A stretch of 64,000 nucleotides of DNA from Lewinellaceae bacterium (GTDB lineage: Bacteria > Bacteroidota > Bacteroidia > Chitinophagales > Saprospiraceae): contig JACJYP010000001.1 of the NCBI GenBank assembly GCA_020636045.1, positions 413,501-477,500 of the forward strand. The letters run 5' to 3'. This document shows, in pieces, positions 37,291-45,761 of the stretch. Position numbers and translations under genes: made by a program. The notes under the pieces are model-generated. The model was not told the origin of the DNA. It was given only the letters and a program-made list of their open reading frames with translations, and searched no databases. How positions within the stretch are numbered: position 1 is the stretch's first letter; each line of letters begins with the position of its first letter.

Positions 37291-37542
37291 GGCTTTCGTT
37301 CGGTGTGTCGCGACTTCCGTTCATTGCGCAACGGCTTTCGTTCAATCTGTAAGGACTTTCTCTCTTTTGGTAACGACTTTCGTCGGGTGTGTATTGACTT
37401 CCGCCCTTTGTGTAGTCGTTGCAAGGTTCATGGTCAAGACAAACGTCCTTTGTGTAATCACTGCAAGGTTCCTTGTCAAGACAAACACTCTTTGTGTAGT
37501 CACTGCCAGGTTCGTGGTCAAGACTACGAGGTTTGCAGAAAC
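37291..37542. repeat. tandem array of twelve 21-bp units between dps and hemA
   Basis: Twelve units of exactly 21 bases with no indels. Early units look like GACTTTCGTTCnnTnnGTAAC (for example GACTTCCGTTCATTGCGCAAC). From 37396 the array becomes a 42-bp higher-order repeat alternating GACAAACGTCCTTTGTGTAAT-like and CACTGCAAGGTTCCTTGTCAA-like units. Because 21 is a multiple of three, both strands stay open over the array and would encode heptapeptide repeats such as DFRSLRN, DFLSFGN and DKRPLCN. 21 bp equals two DNA turns, so every unit presents the same helix face. Confidence 0.85.
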
Positions 37543-37747
37543 GATTACAGGATCGTTTAACCAAGTGTGTCCGAGGCTTGAAATCCTTTGAATTACCCTG
37601 TTTTTTTAACAAAAAACGAGCAGTACGGTTTTTGCTTACCGGCTTCTTGAAGCATCCATTGAAAATGCCCGAACCCGGGCGATTGCAACCGGATTGCGAA
37701 AAGGCCCGTCTAAGTATTTGCTTAGAATATTTCCAAATATTATGTGT

Positions 37748-37783
37748 TTCCGGGCATTGACAAAAGCATGACAGTGCCCGGAA
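37748..37783 (+). promoter_or_regulatory. 9-bp inverted repeat upstream of hemA, candidate operator
   Basis: TTCCGGGCA and TGCCCGGAA are separated by 18 bases and end 10 bases before the -7 element. This covers the -33 region of the promoter. A smaller palindrome GCCCG-AACC-CGGGC lies at 37668-37681. Confidence 0.4.
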
Positions 37784-37793
37784 TCTGCGCCGA

Positions 37794-37801
37794 TACTTTT
37801 G
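37794..37801 (+). promoter_or_regulatory. -7 element (TACTTTTG) of hemA
   Basis: Exact TAnnTTTG match 36 bases before the hemA ATG. A TTG at the classic -33 distance was not seen; the inverted repeat lies there instead. Confidence 0.55.
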
Positions 37802-37837
37802 CCGTAGATTTTGAAAACACCACCTGAATAAACTGCC

Positions 37838-39112
37838 ATGCTGGACGGCTATCACATACTTACGATCACGCACCGCGATGCCCCGCTCGAACTCATCGGG
37901 CAGGCGCTCGTCCCGTCTGGCGACGATGGCGAGGTTTTGCAGCGCCTGAAAGCGCACCTGGGCTGGAGCGAGTTGTTGTACCTGTCCACCTGCAACCGGG
38001 TGATGTATTTGTTTTACAGCCAACAGCCTGTTTCTGAAGAAACCGCATCAGAAGCGCTTCGGGTCATACGGCCCGATCTCGACGAAAACAGACTGCTTCA
38101 GCTGCGTTCGCGGATGCGCCTGCTGCACGGCGCCCAGGCGGTGCAGCACCTTTTTGAAGTCGCGGGTTCGCTGGACAGCCTGGTGGTCGGCGAGCGCGAG
38201 ATCATCCGCCAGTTGCGCGAAGCATACGATCGAAGCCATGCCATGCGGCTGACGGGCGACCACCTGCGTCTGCTGATGCGTTTTACCATTGAAACGGCCA
38301 AGGAAATTTACAGCAACACCGGGATCGGTGAAAAAGCGCTCTCCGTTGTAGCGCTGGCTTTTGCAGAGATGCAAAAAGCGGGACTGCCCAAACATGCGCG
38401 CATTTTGCTGGTCGGCGCCGGGCAGACAAACACATTATTCGCCAAGTTTTTGAAAAAAGGCGGCTATCACCACGTGACGGTCTTTAACCGCAGCATTGAG
38501 AAAGCGCAAGCCGCGGCGCAATTGTTTTCCGCCGGCAATGCCCTGCCGCTCGATGCACTGGAACACTATACCGAAGGGTTCGACGCCCTGATCGTGTGCA
38601 CCGGCGCGACGCAGGCGATCGTCACGCCCGAACTGTACCGGCGCCTGCTGGCGGGTGATGCCGCCCGCAAAATTGTGGTCGATCTTTCAGTGCCCAATAA
38701 CGTCGACAAAGATATTCTGTCTGATTTCGCCGTCCGTTTCATTGAGGTGGAAGGGCTCCGGAATACAGCCCGCGAAAACCTGGCACACCGCGAGCGCGAA
38801 AAAGAAAAAGCGGAAGCAATCATTGCACAACGGATATACGATTACCGCGCGCTCTGGCACGAACGCCAGGTGGAACGCTCGCTCTCGCACATCCCCGACG
38901 AGGTCCGCGCTGTAAAAGATCGCGCCATCAACGAAGTGTTCGGAAAGGAATTCGCGGGACTCGATCCTTCGGCACAGGAACTGATGCTGAAAATGATGAA
39001 TTACATGGAAAAGAAATGCGTGGCCATTCCGATGAAAGCGGCAAAAGCCATCGCTTTGCACGCGCAGCGTTCGCATCATTCGAAAGAAACCGCGCACCGC
39101 GCAAAAGGATAA
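37838..39112 (+). CDS. hemA: glutamyl-tRNA reductase
   Basis: 424 residues. HemA reduces glutamyl-tRNA to glutamate-1-semialdehyde, the first step of C5 tetrapyrrole synthesis, through a thioester on the Cys of LSTCNRVMYLFY (Cys52). GSLDSLVVGEREIIRQLREAY carries the conserved S-GE-qI-gQv block. The NADPH-binding domain shows ILLVGAGQTNTLFAKFLKKGG and VTVFNRSIEKA; VVDLSVPNNVD follows, then the helical dimerisation tail. Alone in its transcription unit, with a -7 element and inverted repeat upstream; mutL faces it tail to tail. Confidence 0.96.
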   Translation: MLDGYHILTITHRDAPLELIGQALVPSGDDGEVLQRLKAHLGWSELLYLSTCNRVMYLFYSQQPVSEETASEALRVIRPDLDENRLLQLRSRMRLLHGAQAVQHLFEVAGSLDSLVVGEREIIRQLREAYDRSHAMRLTGDHLRLLMRFTIETAKEIYSNTGIGEKALSVVALAFAEMQKAGLPKHARILLVGAGQTNTLFAKFLKKGGYHHVTVFNRSIEKAQAAAQLFSAGNALPLDALEHYTEGFDALIVCTGATQAIVTPELYRRLLAGDAARKIVVDLSVPNNVDKDILSDFAVRFIEVEGLRNTARENLAHREREKEKAEAIIAQRIYDYRALWHERQVERSLSHIPDEVRAVKDRAINEVFGKEFAGLDPSAQELMLKMMNYMEKKCVAIPMKAAKAIALHAQRSHHSKETAHRAKG

Positions 39113-39120
39113 TTCCAGCC

Positions 39121-40977
39121 TCAGGCCTGATTTCCGAAGCGCTTTTGCAATTCCGTCAACTCGAAGGTTATGAAGCAGTTACGCCCCGACGGGCTGCTGT
39201 AGGGCACCGAGCAGGCAAACAACTGATCGATCAGATCCTGCATTTCCGGCACCGTCAGCGCCTGGCCGCGTTTGGCGGCCGCGCTACGCGCCATCGCGCG
39301 CGCCAGGTTGTCCTGGGTACCGAGCTCCAGTTCGAGGTTATCTTTATACTGCGACAGCACCTTTTCGAGCAGAGCTTCCTCCGAAACGCCGCTCAGGTCG
39401 GCCGGAGTGCCGTGTACAACGAAGGCATTCCCGCCGAATTCCGCGATATCGAATCCCAGTTTGTTCACTTCTTCGAGTATCTCCTTCAACAGCGCTGCAT
39501 CAGCCGTGGCGAGTTCGATGTTTTTGGGAAACAGCATTTTTTGGGTGGCGATCGGCTGATTGCCCAGCGCCTCCAGATAACGCTCGTACAAAATACGTTC
39601 GCTCGCCGCCTGCTGGTCGATCAGCAGAAAACCCGATTTTATGTGGCTGACGATATATTGCCCGTGTATCTGATAGGGCTCCTTTTGTCCTTTGGAAAAA
39701 CTGCCGCTTTCGTCGTCCAGTTGGGTATGGCCGGCACTGGGGCGCACTTCGAAATTGATTGTGGGCTCCGCTTCGCCGGGTTCTGAGCCCGATTTTTCTA
39801 CGAGATCGAGGCCTTCATACAGACGCTGCCAGTGCCGGAGGTTGTCTTCATGTCTTTTTTCTCCTGCCGGCGAAGGGCGAAAATCGCCGACCGAAGGCGG
39901 CCGTTCGGGGCGCTGCGATAAAAACGGCGCTTTGGTCGGTACGGCCTGAAATGCCGGCTCCTGCTCAAAATCAAGCGTCGGCGTCACATTATGGCTGCCC
40001 AGGGCATGTCGTACCGTTACTTTCAGGTAGTTGTATACCAGTTTCTCGTCGTCGAACTTGATCTCCTGCTTCGTGGGGTGCACATTGATATCGATCCGCA
40101 TGGGGTCGATGTCGAGGAAAAGTACGTAAAACGGGAACGTATCGGGTGGCAGCAGGTCTTCGTATGCCTGCACGACCGCATGGTGCAGGTAATTGCTTTT
40201 GATGAAGCGTTTGTTCACAAAGAACAACTGTTCCCCACGCGATTTTTTGAAAAAATCGGGCTTGCCGACCAGTCCGGTGATCTTGAGGATATCGGTTTCC
40301 TCCTGCACCGGCACCAGTTTTTTATTCACATGGTCGCCAAAGATCTTCACCACGCGCTGGCGCAGGTTGCCGGGTGGCAGGTGAAATATCTCCTGATCGT
40401 TGTGATGCAGCGAAAAAAACACATCGGGGTTGGCGATCGCAACCCGCTGGAATTCATCGAGCACATGCCGCATTTCCACCGGATCGCTTTTCAGGAAATT
40501 GCGCCGCGCCGGCACGTTGTAGAAAAGGTTCCGGACGGCGATACTGGTGCCCGCCGCACATTGGCAGGGCTCCTGCATCTTTACGGTGGAACTCTCTACG
40601 GTGATTCGGGTACCGAGTTCTTCATTCGCGCGACGGGTGCGCAACTCCACCTGTGCCACAGCGGCAATGGAAGCCAGTGCTTCGCCGCGAAAGCCCATGG
40701 TCCGGATCGCAAAAAGATCCTTCGATTCCCTGATCTTGGAAGTGGCGTGGCGCTCGAAACTCATCCGCGCGTCGGTTTCAGACATCCCGCAGCCGTTGTC
40801 GATGACCTGAACCAGCGCTTTGCCGGCCTCGCGCACCACGAGTTTTACCTGCGATGCGCCGGCATCGATGGCATTTTCCAACAACTCCTTTACCACAGAA
40901 GAGGGCCGCTGCACCACTTCACCGGCAGCGATCTGGTTCGCTACGTTTTCGGGTAGTAATTGAATGACATCCGTCAT
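39121..40977 (-). CDS. mutL: DNA mismatch repair protein MutL
   Basis: 618 residues from the ATG at 40977, which gives the usual opening MTDVIQLLPENVANQIAAGEV. MutL links mismatch detection by MutS to strand removal. The GHKL ATPase domain is intact: VVKELLENAIDAGA, VIDNGCGM, RHATSKI, TMGFRGEALASI and GTSIAVRNLFYNVPARRNFLK. The C-terminal domain has IDQQAASERILYERY where endonuclease-type MutLs have DQHAxxExxxxE, so the motif acidic residues are kept but His is Gln. SSPSGRN stands where many have CPHGRP. Endonuclease activity is plausible but not certain. A TATCTTTG element lies upstream. Confidence 0.96.
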   Translation of the reverse strand: MTDVIQLLPENVANQIAAGEVVQRPSSVVKELLENAIDAGASQVKLVVREAGKALVQVIDNGCGMSETDARMSFERHATSKIRESKDLFAIRTMGFRGEALASIAAVAQVELRTRRANEELGTRITVESSTVKMQEPCQCAAGTSIAVRNLFYNVPARRNFLKSDPVEMRHVLDEFQRVAIANPDVFFSLHHNDQEIFHLPPGNLRQRVVKIFGDHVNKKLVPVQEETDILKITGLVGKPDFFKKSRGEQLFFVNKRFIKSNYLHHAVVQAYEDLLPPDTFPFYVLFLDIDPMRIDINVHPTKQEIKFDDEKLVYNYLKVTVRHALGSHNVTPTLDFEQEPAFQAVPTKAPFLSQRPERPPSVGDFRPSPAGEKRHEDNLRHWQRLYEGLDLVEKSGSEPGEAEPTINFEVRPSAGHTQLDDESGSFSKGQKEPYQIHGQYIVSHIKSGFLLIDQQAASERILYERYLEALGNQPIATQKMLFPKNIELATADAALLKEILEEVNKLGFDIAEFGGNAFVVHGTPADLSGVSEEALLEKVLSQYKDNLELELGTQDNLARAMARSAAAKRGQALTVPEMQDLIDQLFACSVPYSSPSGRNCFITFELTELQKRFGNQA

Positions 40978-41054
40978 AAATATGATACGCATACCGGATA
41001 AATGCCGGTCAGATAGATATCAAAAGCGTCCTGGCACGGCATGCGTGAACACTG

Positions 41055-41062
41055 CAAAGATA
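41055..41062 (-). promoter_or_regulatory. -7 element (TATCTTTG), candidate mutL promoter
   Basis: Exact TAnnTTTG match on the minus strand, 77 bases before the mutL ATG at 40977. The -33 region has no TTTG. Confidence 0.45.
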
Positions 41063-41169
41063 CCTCATTTTGTAAAAGACCATATGCAGGTGCCGGCATG
41101 TGCTTTTTTAAAAACATTCTGAAAAGGCGAAAAAAACGATCGCAGAGCGGGATTCTTCTCCGCTGTTTA

Positions 41170-41177
41170 TATTTTTG
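41170..41177 (+). promoter_or_regulatory. -7 element (TATTTTTG) for the 42-residue membrane peptide
   Basis: Exact TAnnTTTG match, 38 bases before the ATG at 41216. Together with the terminator at 41375 it frames a small independent transcription unit. Confidence 0.5.
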
Positions 41178-41215
41178 CCCGACTTTTCTGCATCACTACA
41201 ATTCGGACAACTTTT

Positions 41216-41344
41216 ATGGAAAATATCCAAAACACACGCGGTAAAGGGTACTGTATTCTCTACATCTTCATGGCCTTGTTTTTCCTGACCGCGCTGCTGC
41301 TGATGTTGTACAACCGCAGCAGCATACTCGATTTCCCGAAATAA
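41216..41344 (+). CDS. 42-residue single-pass membrane micropeptide
   Basis: A short frame with start, stop and good context: ATG GAA AAT ... CCG AAA TAA. The peptide has a basic polar N-terminus (MENIQNTRGKG), one hydrophobic helix of about 20 residues (ILYIFMALFFLTALLLMLY), and a short tail NRSSILDFPK. Topology by the positive-inside rule is unclear because both flanks are basic. It is preceded by a -7 element and followed by a strong hairpin terminator, which supports real expression. No family was recognised. It could alternatively be the remnant of a leader. Confidence 0.55.
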   Translation: MENIQNTRGKGYCILYIFMALFFLTALLLMLYNRSSILDFPK

Positions 41345-41374
41345 GCCGGGATTTCCACCTCGAACATATATGGT

Positions 41375-41423
41375 GCGGGCTTTTCCTGTGATCTTACACA
41401 CGGGAAAAGCCCGCTCGTTTTTT
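41375..41423 (+). terminator. rho-independent terminator
   Basis: GCGGGCTTTTCC pairs with GGGAAAAGCCCGC, about 15 bases of loop, followed by TCGTTTTTT. It closes the micropeptide unit; the A-rich side may also help end the minus-strand T9SS gene. Confidence 0.85.
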
Positions 41424-41448
41424 GCCGGTACCTGCAGGACCGGTCACT

Positions 41449-43341
41449 TCATCGTACGATCACTTTTTCATAGTGTACCGACCCGCCGCCTCTTACCTGC
41501 AAAGTGTAGACGCCGGCCGGCAAACTGGCGAAACGGAATTCCTGTGCGGTCTTTCCGCTTCTGAAATCCAGTTCCCTGCTTTCCAGGGTTTTGCCCGTCA
41601 TGTCAAGGAAATCCAGCGCGAGCATATCCTGCGGCGTGCCTTCGAGCGTCAGTGTAAAATACCCGTCACCCGGATTGGGGAACAAACGAATGTGCCTGAT
41701 GCCTGCATGATCGTCCGTGCCGGTGAGCATATAGACCAGGGTATCGGACCCGCAAGGCCCCTGAGCGATCAGGGTGACCGGGTAATTGCCCGATTGGGAA
41801 TAGACATGAACAGGGTTGACTTGCGTGCTGGTTGCCCCGTCGCCAAAATCCCACAGATAAGTATCAGCGGCGACGGACGCGTTGGTAAACGTGTATGTCC
41901 CGTTGTCGGCTACAAAGTCGAAGTCTGCAGTCGTAAACACCACACTGATCGTGTCGGAGGCGCCGATGCATCCCACTGCGTCGATGACCTGCACCGCGTA
42001 GATGCCGGGGGCGGCGGGAAACAACACGCCGGAATTTGCGAACGGGATGGGCGCTCCGTCCAGATACCATTGGTACGTCGGAGACGGCGCGTTCAGGGAT
42101 GCAGACAAGGCGCAGTTCTGGTACAGGATCTCGATATTATCGATGGACGGGGTGGCGAGCAGGATATCTGTCAGATTCGGGCTCGCCGGGTTGTCGGGGG
42201 TCGTACCGGCCAGTGCAAAGCGGTTGACGGGGATCTCCACGATCAGCCGCAGCGAAACCGGCGTGGTGGTGTCGTTGACATATCCGTTGTAGATGATCTG
42301 GTTGTTGAATTCCTTGGGATTCAGCAGCAGCAAGGTCGGCCAACTGCCCGGATGCGCGGTCTCGCCGGCGGTCAGGAAGGCGCCCGCATCGCCGGGGTTC
42401 GCAACGTTGTTGTACAGCGTTTGAGCGCCGGGAATCGGTTCATACAAGGTGTCGAGCGCATTTCCCTGGCTGTCGAGCAAGAGCAGGACCGGATCGGGCA
42501 GTGAATCGGCAGCGCCGACGTACATCGTGCCGGCACAAAGCAGGTTTCCCGTCGCAGGGTGTATGTCGACGCCGCCCATGCGGCAAAATCCGTATTTGAC
42601 TTTGTATTCCTGTTGAAACCGGTACTGCCAGATCAGTTGCCCCTGTTCATCCACCCGCATGACGACCAGGCGATTGGTCACGACAGATTCCGGATCGAAC
42701 AAAAACCCGATCAAACTGTGCCCTGACAGCAGGTAAGTACCATCGCCGGCAGGTTTGATCTGCCGCGCTTCATCCACTCCGTAGTCGTATACCACGGGGT
42801 TCGACAATGGCATCAGCGAAACAGTATCCACCCGGGCAAAAAAATAGTCCCAGAAATTGACACCTTGACCCCGGATATCTCCAAATACCAGCAAGGTGCC
42901 GTCCGGGGAGAGGGTCAGGGATTTAGCGCGGGTATCCACCCCCATCAGCGGATATTTGACAAATGCTTTTTCATTGAGATCGCTGTCGACCTTTAGCAGC
43001 ACGAGCTGATCGAGCGTATCGGCCGGAGAGATCACCTGCTCCATATAACCCGCAACGACGATGTCGCCGTCGGACAGTTCCACGGCATCGAACAAGTGAA
43101 GCGGGTATGGGAACGTGCTCTTGGGGAATTCCTTGATCACATTGCCGGAGCAATCGCTTTTATACAAAACGCCGGTCGTAACCCGGGTGGTGGTCGTGAT
43201 AAAACTGCCGTCGGAAGTATAGGTCAGATCATGCACTACATCCTTTGCAAAGGGCAGCCCCATTTGAATAATGGTCTGTGCATCTATTTGTGAGCCCCCT
43301 GACAGGAGCGCTCCGAGAAAAAAGAAGGTAGCAAATCGCAT
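41449..43341 (-). CDS. T9SS-secreted protein with PKD domain and type A sorting domain
   Basis: 630 residues. The start at 43341 gives a clear signal peptide (MRFATFFFLGALLSGG, cleavage near IDAQ); a frame open to 43614 overlaps the upstream gene and is rejected. The first 400 residues look like a beta-propeller of repeated 'GD.. vaG' strands (GTLLVFGDIRGQG, GTYLLSGHSLIG, GNLLCAGTMYVG). An Ig/PKD region follows, with TYLWDFGDGATSTQVNPVHVY. The last 80 residues form the T9SS type A sorting domain (IRLFPNPGDGYFTL ... LPAGVYTLQV ... KVIVR). It is exported through the outer membrane and probably held at the surface. Ligand unknown. Confidence 0.88.
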   Translation of the reverse strand: MRFATFFFLGALLSGGSQIDAQTIIQMGLPFAKDVVHDLTYTSDGSFITTTTRVTTGVLYKSDCSGNVIKEFPKSTFPYPLHLFDAVELSDGDIVVAGYMEQVISPADTLDQLVLLKVDSDLNEKAFVKYPLMGVDTRAKSLTLSPDGTLLVFGDIRGQGVNFWDYFFARVDTVSLMPLSNPVVYDYGVDEARQIKPAGDGTYLLSGHSLIGFLFDPESVVTNRLVVMRVDEQGQLIWQYRFQQEYKVKYGFCRMGGVDIHPATGNLLCAGTMYVGAADSLPDPVLLLLDSQGNALDTLYEPIPGAQTLYNNVANPGDAGAFLTAGETAHPGSWPTLLLLNPKEFNNQIIYNGYVNDTTTPVSLRLIVEIPVNRFALAGTTPDNPASPNLTDILLATPSIDNIEILYQNCALSASLNAPSPTYQWYLDGAPIPFANSGVLFPAAPGIYAVQVIDAVGCIGASDTISVVFTTADFDFVADNGTYTFTNASVAADTYLWDFGDGATSTQVNPVHVYSQSGNYPVTLIAQGPCGSDTLVYMLTGTDDHAGIRHIRLFPNPGDGYFTLTLEGTPQDMLALDFLDMTGKTLESRELDFRSGKTAQEFRFASLPAGVYTLQVRGGGSVHYEKVIVR

Positions 43342-43414
43342 AACAGGTGGAATTGGTGAAGGTGGAGTAAGTTTGGCAAAAGATAAGACGGCCGGGAATG
43401 GCCGGTCCTGTAAA

Positions 43415-44248
43415 TCACGATTTGTGCAAATGTTTGCCAAAAGGAATGGCGTATGTAAGCCCTGCACTGAAGAGGTTGCGTCCATTGGAAAAAGGACTGC
43501 CGGAATATTTTCCGAAACCGACCTGACCATACAGGGTAAAGTTGTTGAAGGAGCCGTGCAGACTGAGTTGATGCGTCCGCAGGGGATAAGAAAAGCCCTC
43601 GCCTTTCGACACATTCCAGCAATATTTTAAACCGATACAACTGCGGTCGTCAGGTGTATAGCGAAAATCGAACTGAAAGTCGTACCCGCCTCCGCCGCTG
43701 CCATCGAAATCGTCGTCGAGGATATCGGGACCTACAAACGGGAAGAAAGCGATCTTGGTAATGACTTCCTCCACTTCATTTTCGGTCAGGGAGGAAAATT
43801 CCCCGCGTTCGCGAAATACCTGAAAGCCCAGGCCGATCAGCATTTCCAGTCGATCGTCCAGTGGAATGCGTGCGCCGATGTCGTGCCGGTGTCCAAATCC
43901 GTGAAGGCTGTAGGGTAAGAGGCTTACCGCGGAAGTGGACGCGGTATCCACCTGATAAGTACCCCAGAATCCGAAAATGCCGCCGCTGTAGTAAAAGTAT
44001 TTGCGCATCAGCGAGAAGTGCCCCGAAAACTCGTAGGAGCGGTTTTTTTCCCCGTCGTAGTACACAATGCCTTTGTTGATGCGGCCTGAAAAGGCAACGC
44101 TGTTGATCTTTTCTCCCCGGTACACGGGTTTGGCCATGTAGCCATTGTTGCTTCCGAGATAGGCCGGGCCGTATTGCGGACTGCAACTGTACAACACGAT
44201 CACTGAGAAAAACAGGTAAATCGGGCGGCAGATCAAGTTGGTTTTCAT
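43415..44248 (-). CDS. outer-membrane lipoprotein, probable beta-barrel, function unknown
   Basis: 277 residues. A lipoprotein signal ends VIVLYSCSPQYG. Downstream are alternating aromatic/polar strands (FSGRINKGIVYYDGE, YEFSGHFSLMRKYFYYSGGI, FGHRHDIGARIPLDDRLEMLIGLGFQVF), and the C-terminus ends in strands with AGLTYAIPFG, typical of small outer-membrane barrels. No family was recognised. It lies between two T9SS cargo genes on the same strand, 73 bases before the next one, so the three may form a unit. A TACTTTTC near-consensus -7 element is upstream. Confidence 0.7.
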   Translation of the reverse strand: MKTNLICRPIYLFFSVIVLYSCSPQYGPAYLGSNNGYMAKPVYRGEKINSVAFSGRINKGIVYYDGEKNRSYEFSGHFSLMRKYFYYSGGIFGFWGTYQVDTASTSAVSLLPYSLHGFGHRHDIGARIPLDDRLEMLIGLGFQVFRERGEFSSLTENEVEEVITKIAFFPFVGPDILDDDFDGSGGGGYDFQFDFRYTPDDRSCIGLKYCWNVSKGEGFSYPLRTHQLSLHGSFNNFTLYGQVGFGKYSGSPFSNGRNLFSAGLTYAIPFGKHLHKS

Positions 44249-44345
44249 ATGTCAGGCTGGTTTTGATGTGAAAAGTATACAACGTAATGCCGGAAGAAAT
44301 ATGTGGCTATTCAAAGCCGGCACTTACGGTAAAAATACAACCTGT

Positions 44346-45494
44346 TTACCTGGCATTCAAAAGTGCCACTTTATGAGCGTAAGTGCCTTCCGGACTTATT
44401 ATATGGATCACCCAGACACCTGCTTCGTGTCCGCTCAGATCAACCCGAAGTATACCCTTGCCGGCATTTGTAAAAGGAATATCGGTTACAACGCGGCCAT
44501 CGGTGCCGGCCAGCCGGCATACGGTATTGAGCGGAATGGATGATGCGGGAAACTGAATATAAAGCGGTCCGTCAGTTGGATTAGGGTATATCTTCAATGG
44601 CTTTTGCGCCTCGCCCGGCACATCGGTTGCCGTCACGATGCACGATCCGGGCACGAAATAGACTGGTTCGGAAATGACATCGCAGCCGCCGCCGGTGTAT
44701 TTTACGTAGTAATACCCCTCGGTGACCGGGTTATAGGCCTGGGCGTAGGCTCCGGGTATTTCATCCTGATTGGCGTCCAGCCAGCGGTTTTGGCTGGGAT
44801 AACTGGATACCAGCACATCGTTTACACAGCTGATCTCCGGTTTGTCGGGCAAGGTATCTGAAATATAAAAAAACTGGGACCAGGTCGCGGAATTGACCAG
44901 TTTCGTATGTACCATCAAATTCAACTGGTACGCCGGATTTGAAAAAGCACCGCCTGTCGAGTTGGCCGGCACAGTCACGGAACCAAGGAAATCATTTGCG
45001 CCGCACCAAAATCCGTCCGCGTCCCAGGCATTGATCGGGAAAACATTCATGGTAAGCAGGCCGTCCAGATTATACTCCGACGGCAGGGGAGCATCTTCGA
45101 TCTCGATCGTTCGCGCGATATAATCGTTCAGATTGGTGAAGGCCAAAAACAAATCCGGTTTATTGTCATCGCAAAAAATCTTGTCGTCGTCCCACAAATC
45201 GGGGTGGTAATTGATGACCTCTATGGATTCGACAATCCTGAAGGGCGTTGCCGATTGCACGGTCAGGCTGATGGTATAATTGCCGACGTTCGGATATTCG
45301 ACGGTAGGCGGAATTCGGGTTTCGGCAGTTTCGCCGTTGCCGAAGTCCCAGTGATAACTATCAAAAACATCGGGCGCCAGTACGTTGATAATTACTTCTG
45401 TACAGGCCGGTTTGTGTACGAGGAATAACGGTTGCGCGATTGCGCTGTTTACGACCGCCATGGCAGTCAGGAAGGTTGTCAGTTTCGGTCTCAT
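44346..45494 (-). CDS. T9SS-sorted protein with PKD domain
   Basis: 382 residues from the ATG at 45494, which starts a clean signal peptide (MRPKLTTFLTAMAVVNSAIAQ). A PKD-like domain follows (FDSYHWDFGNGETAETRIPPTVEYPNVGNYTISLTV). The middle 200 residues are acidic and rich in Trp, Tyr and Asp with no recognised fold. The C-terminus from PLKIYPNPTDGPLYIQF to HKVALLNAR is a T9SS sorting domain. It is probably a surface or secreted protein. The promoter region has CACCTTTG, one mismatch to the -7 consensus. Confidence 0.83.
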   Translation of the reverse strand: MRPKLTTFLTAMAVVNSAIAQPLFLVHKPACTEVIINVLAPDVFDSYHWDFGNGETAETRIPPTVEYPNVGNYTISLTVQSATPFRIVESIEVINYHPDLWDDDKIFCDDNKPDLFLAFTNLNDYIARTIEIEDAPLPSEYNLDGLLTMNVFPINAWDADGFWCGANDFLGSVTVPANSTGGAFSNPAYQLNLMVHTKLVNSATWSQFFYISDTLPDKPEISCVNDVLVSSYPSQNRWLDANQDEIPGAYAQAYNPVTEGYYYVKYTGGGCDVISEPVYFVPGSCIVTATDVPGEAQKPLKIYPNPTDGPLYIQFPASSIPLNTVCRLAGTDGRVVTDIPFTNAGKGILRVDLSGHEAGVWVIHIISPEGTYAHKVALLNAR

Positions 45495-45761
45495 GATGTA
45501 AAAGACTGGTTTGCGTGAACAATTGTTTTGACAAGGCAAAGGTGCCTGTGCACGCTGCGGTCAAAAAACCCCGAAACAGGTGAAATGCCGGAAATCACGG
45601 CTTGCGCCGAAAGCGGGGAGCGCGGGAAACAGGCGTCCTCACGGAAATCCGTGAGTTCCGTGATATTTTCAATTTCACGGTCTGGTTGAATGGCAATACC
45701 TGTGGAGCCGCGGAAATTTGTACAAAACGATGCACTACTTTAATCCTTGACCATCTGTCGA

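Noticed and set aside
37291..37542. Possible CRISPR array
   Set aside because: The 21-bp units are contiguous with no unique spacers, the units themselves diverge, and no cas genes are nearby.
37268..38023. A 251-codon minus-strand frame and a 112-codon plus-strand frame across the 21-bp repeats
   Set aside because: Both stay open because the repeat length is a multiple of three. Neither has a signal peptide, known domain or convincing start; the minus frame also runs into hemA. Reported as a repeat instead.
41422..42504. A 360-codon plus-strand frame
   Set aside because: Antisense to the T9SS-sorted protein, overlaps the micropeptide terminator, and has no domain features.
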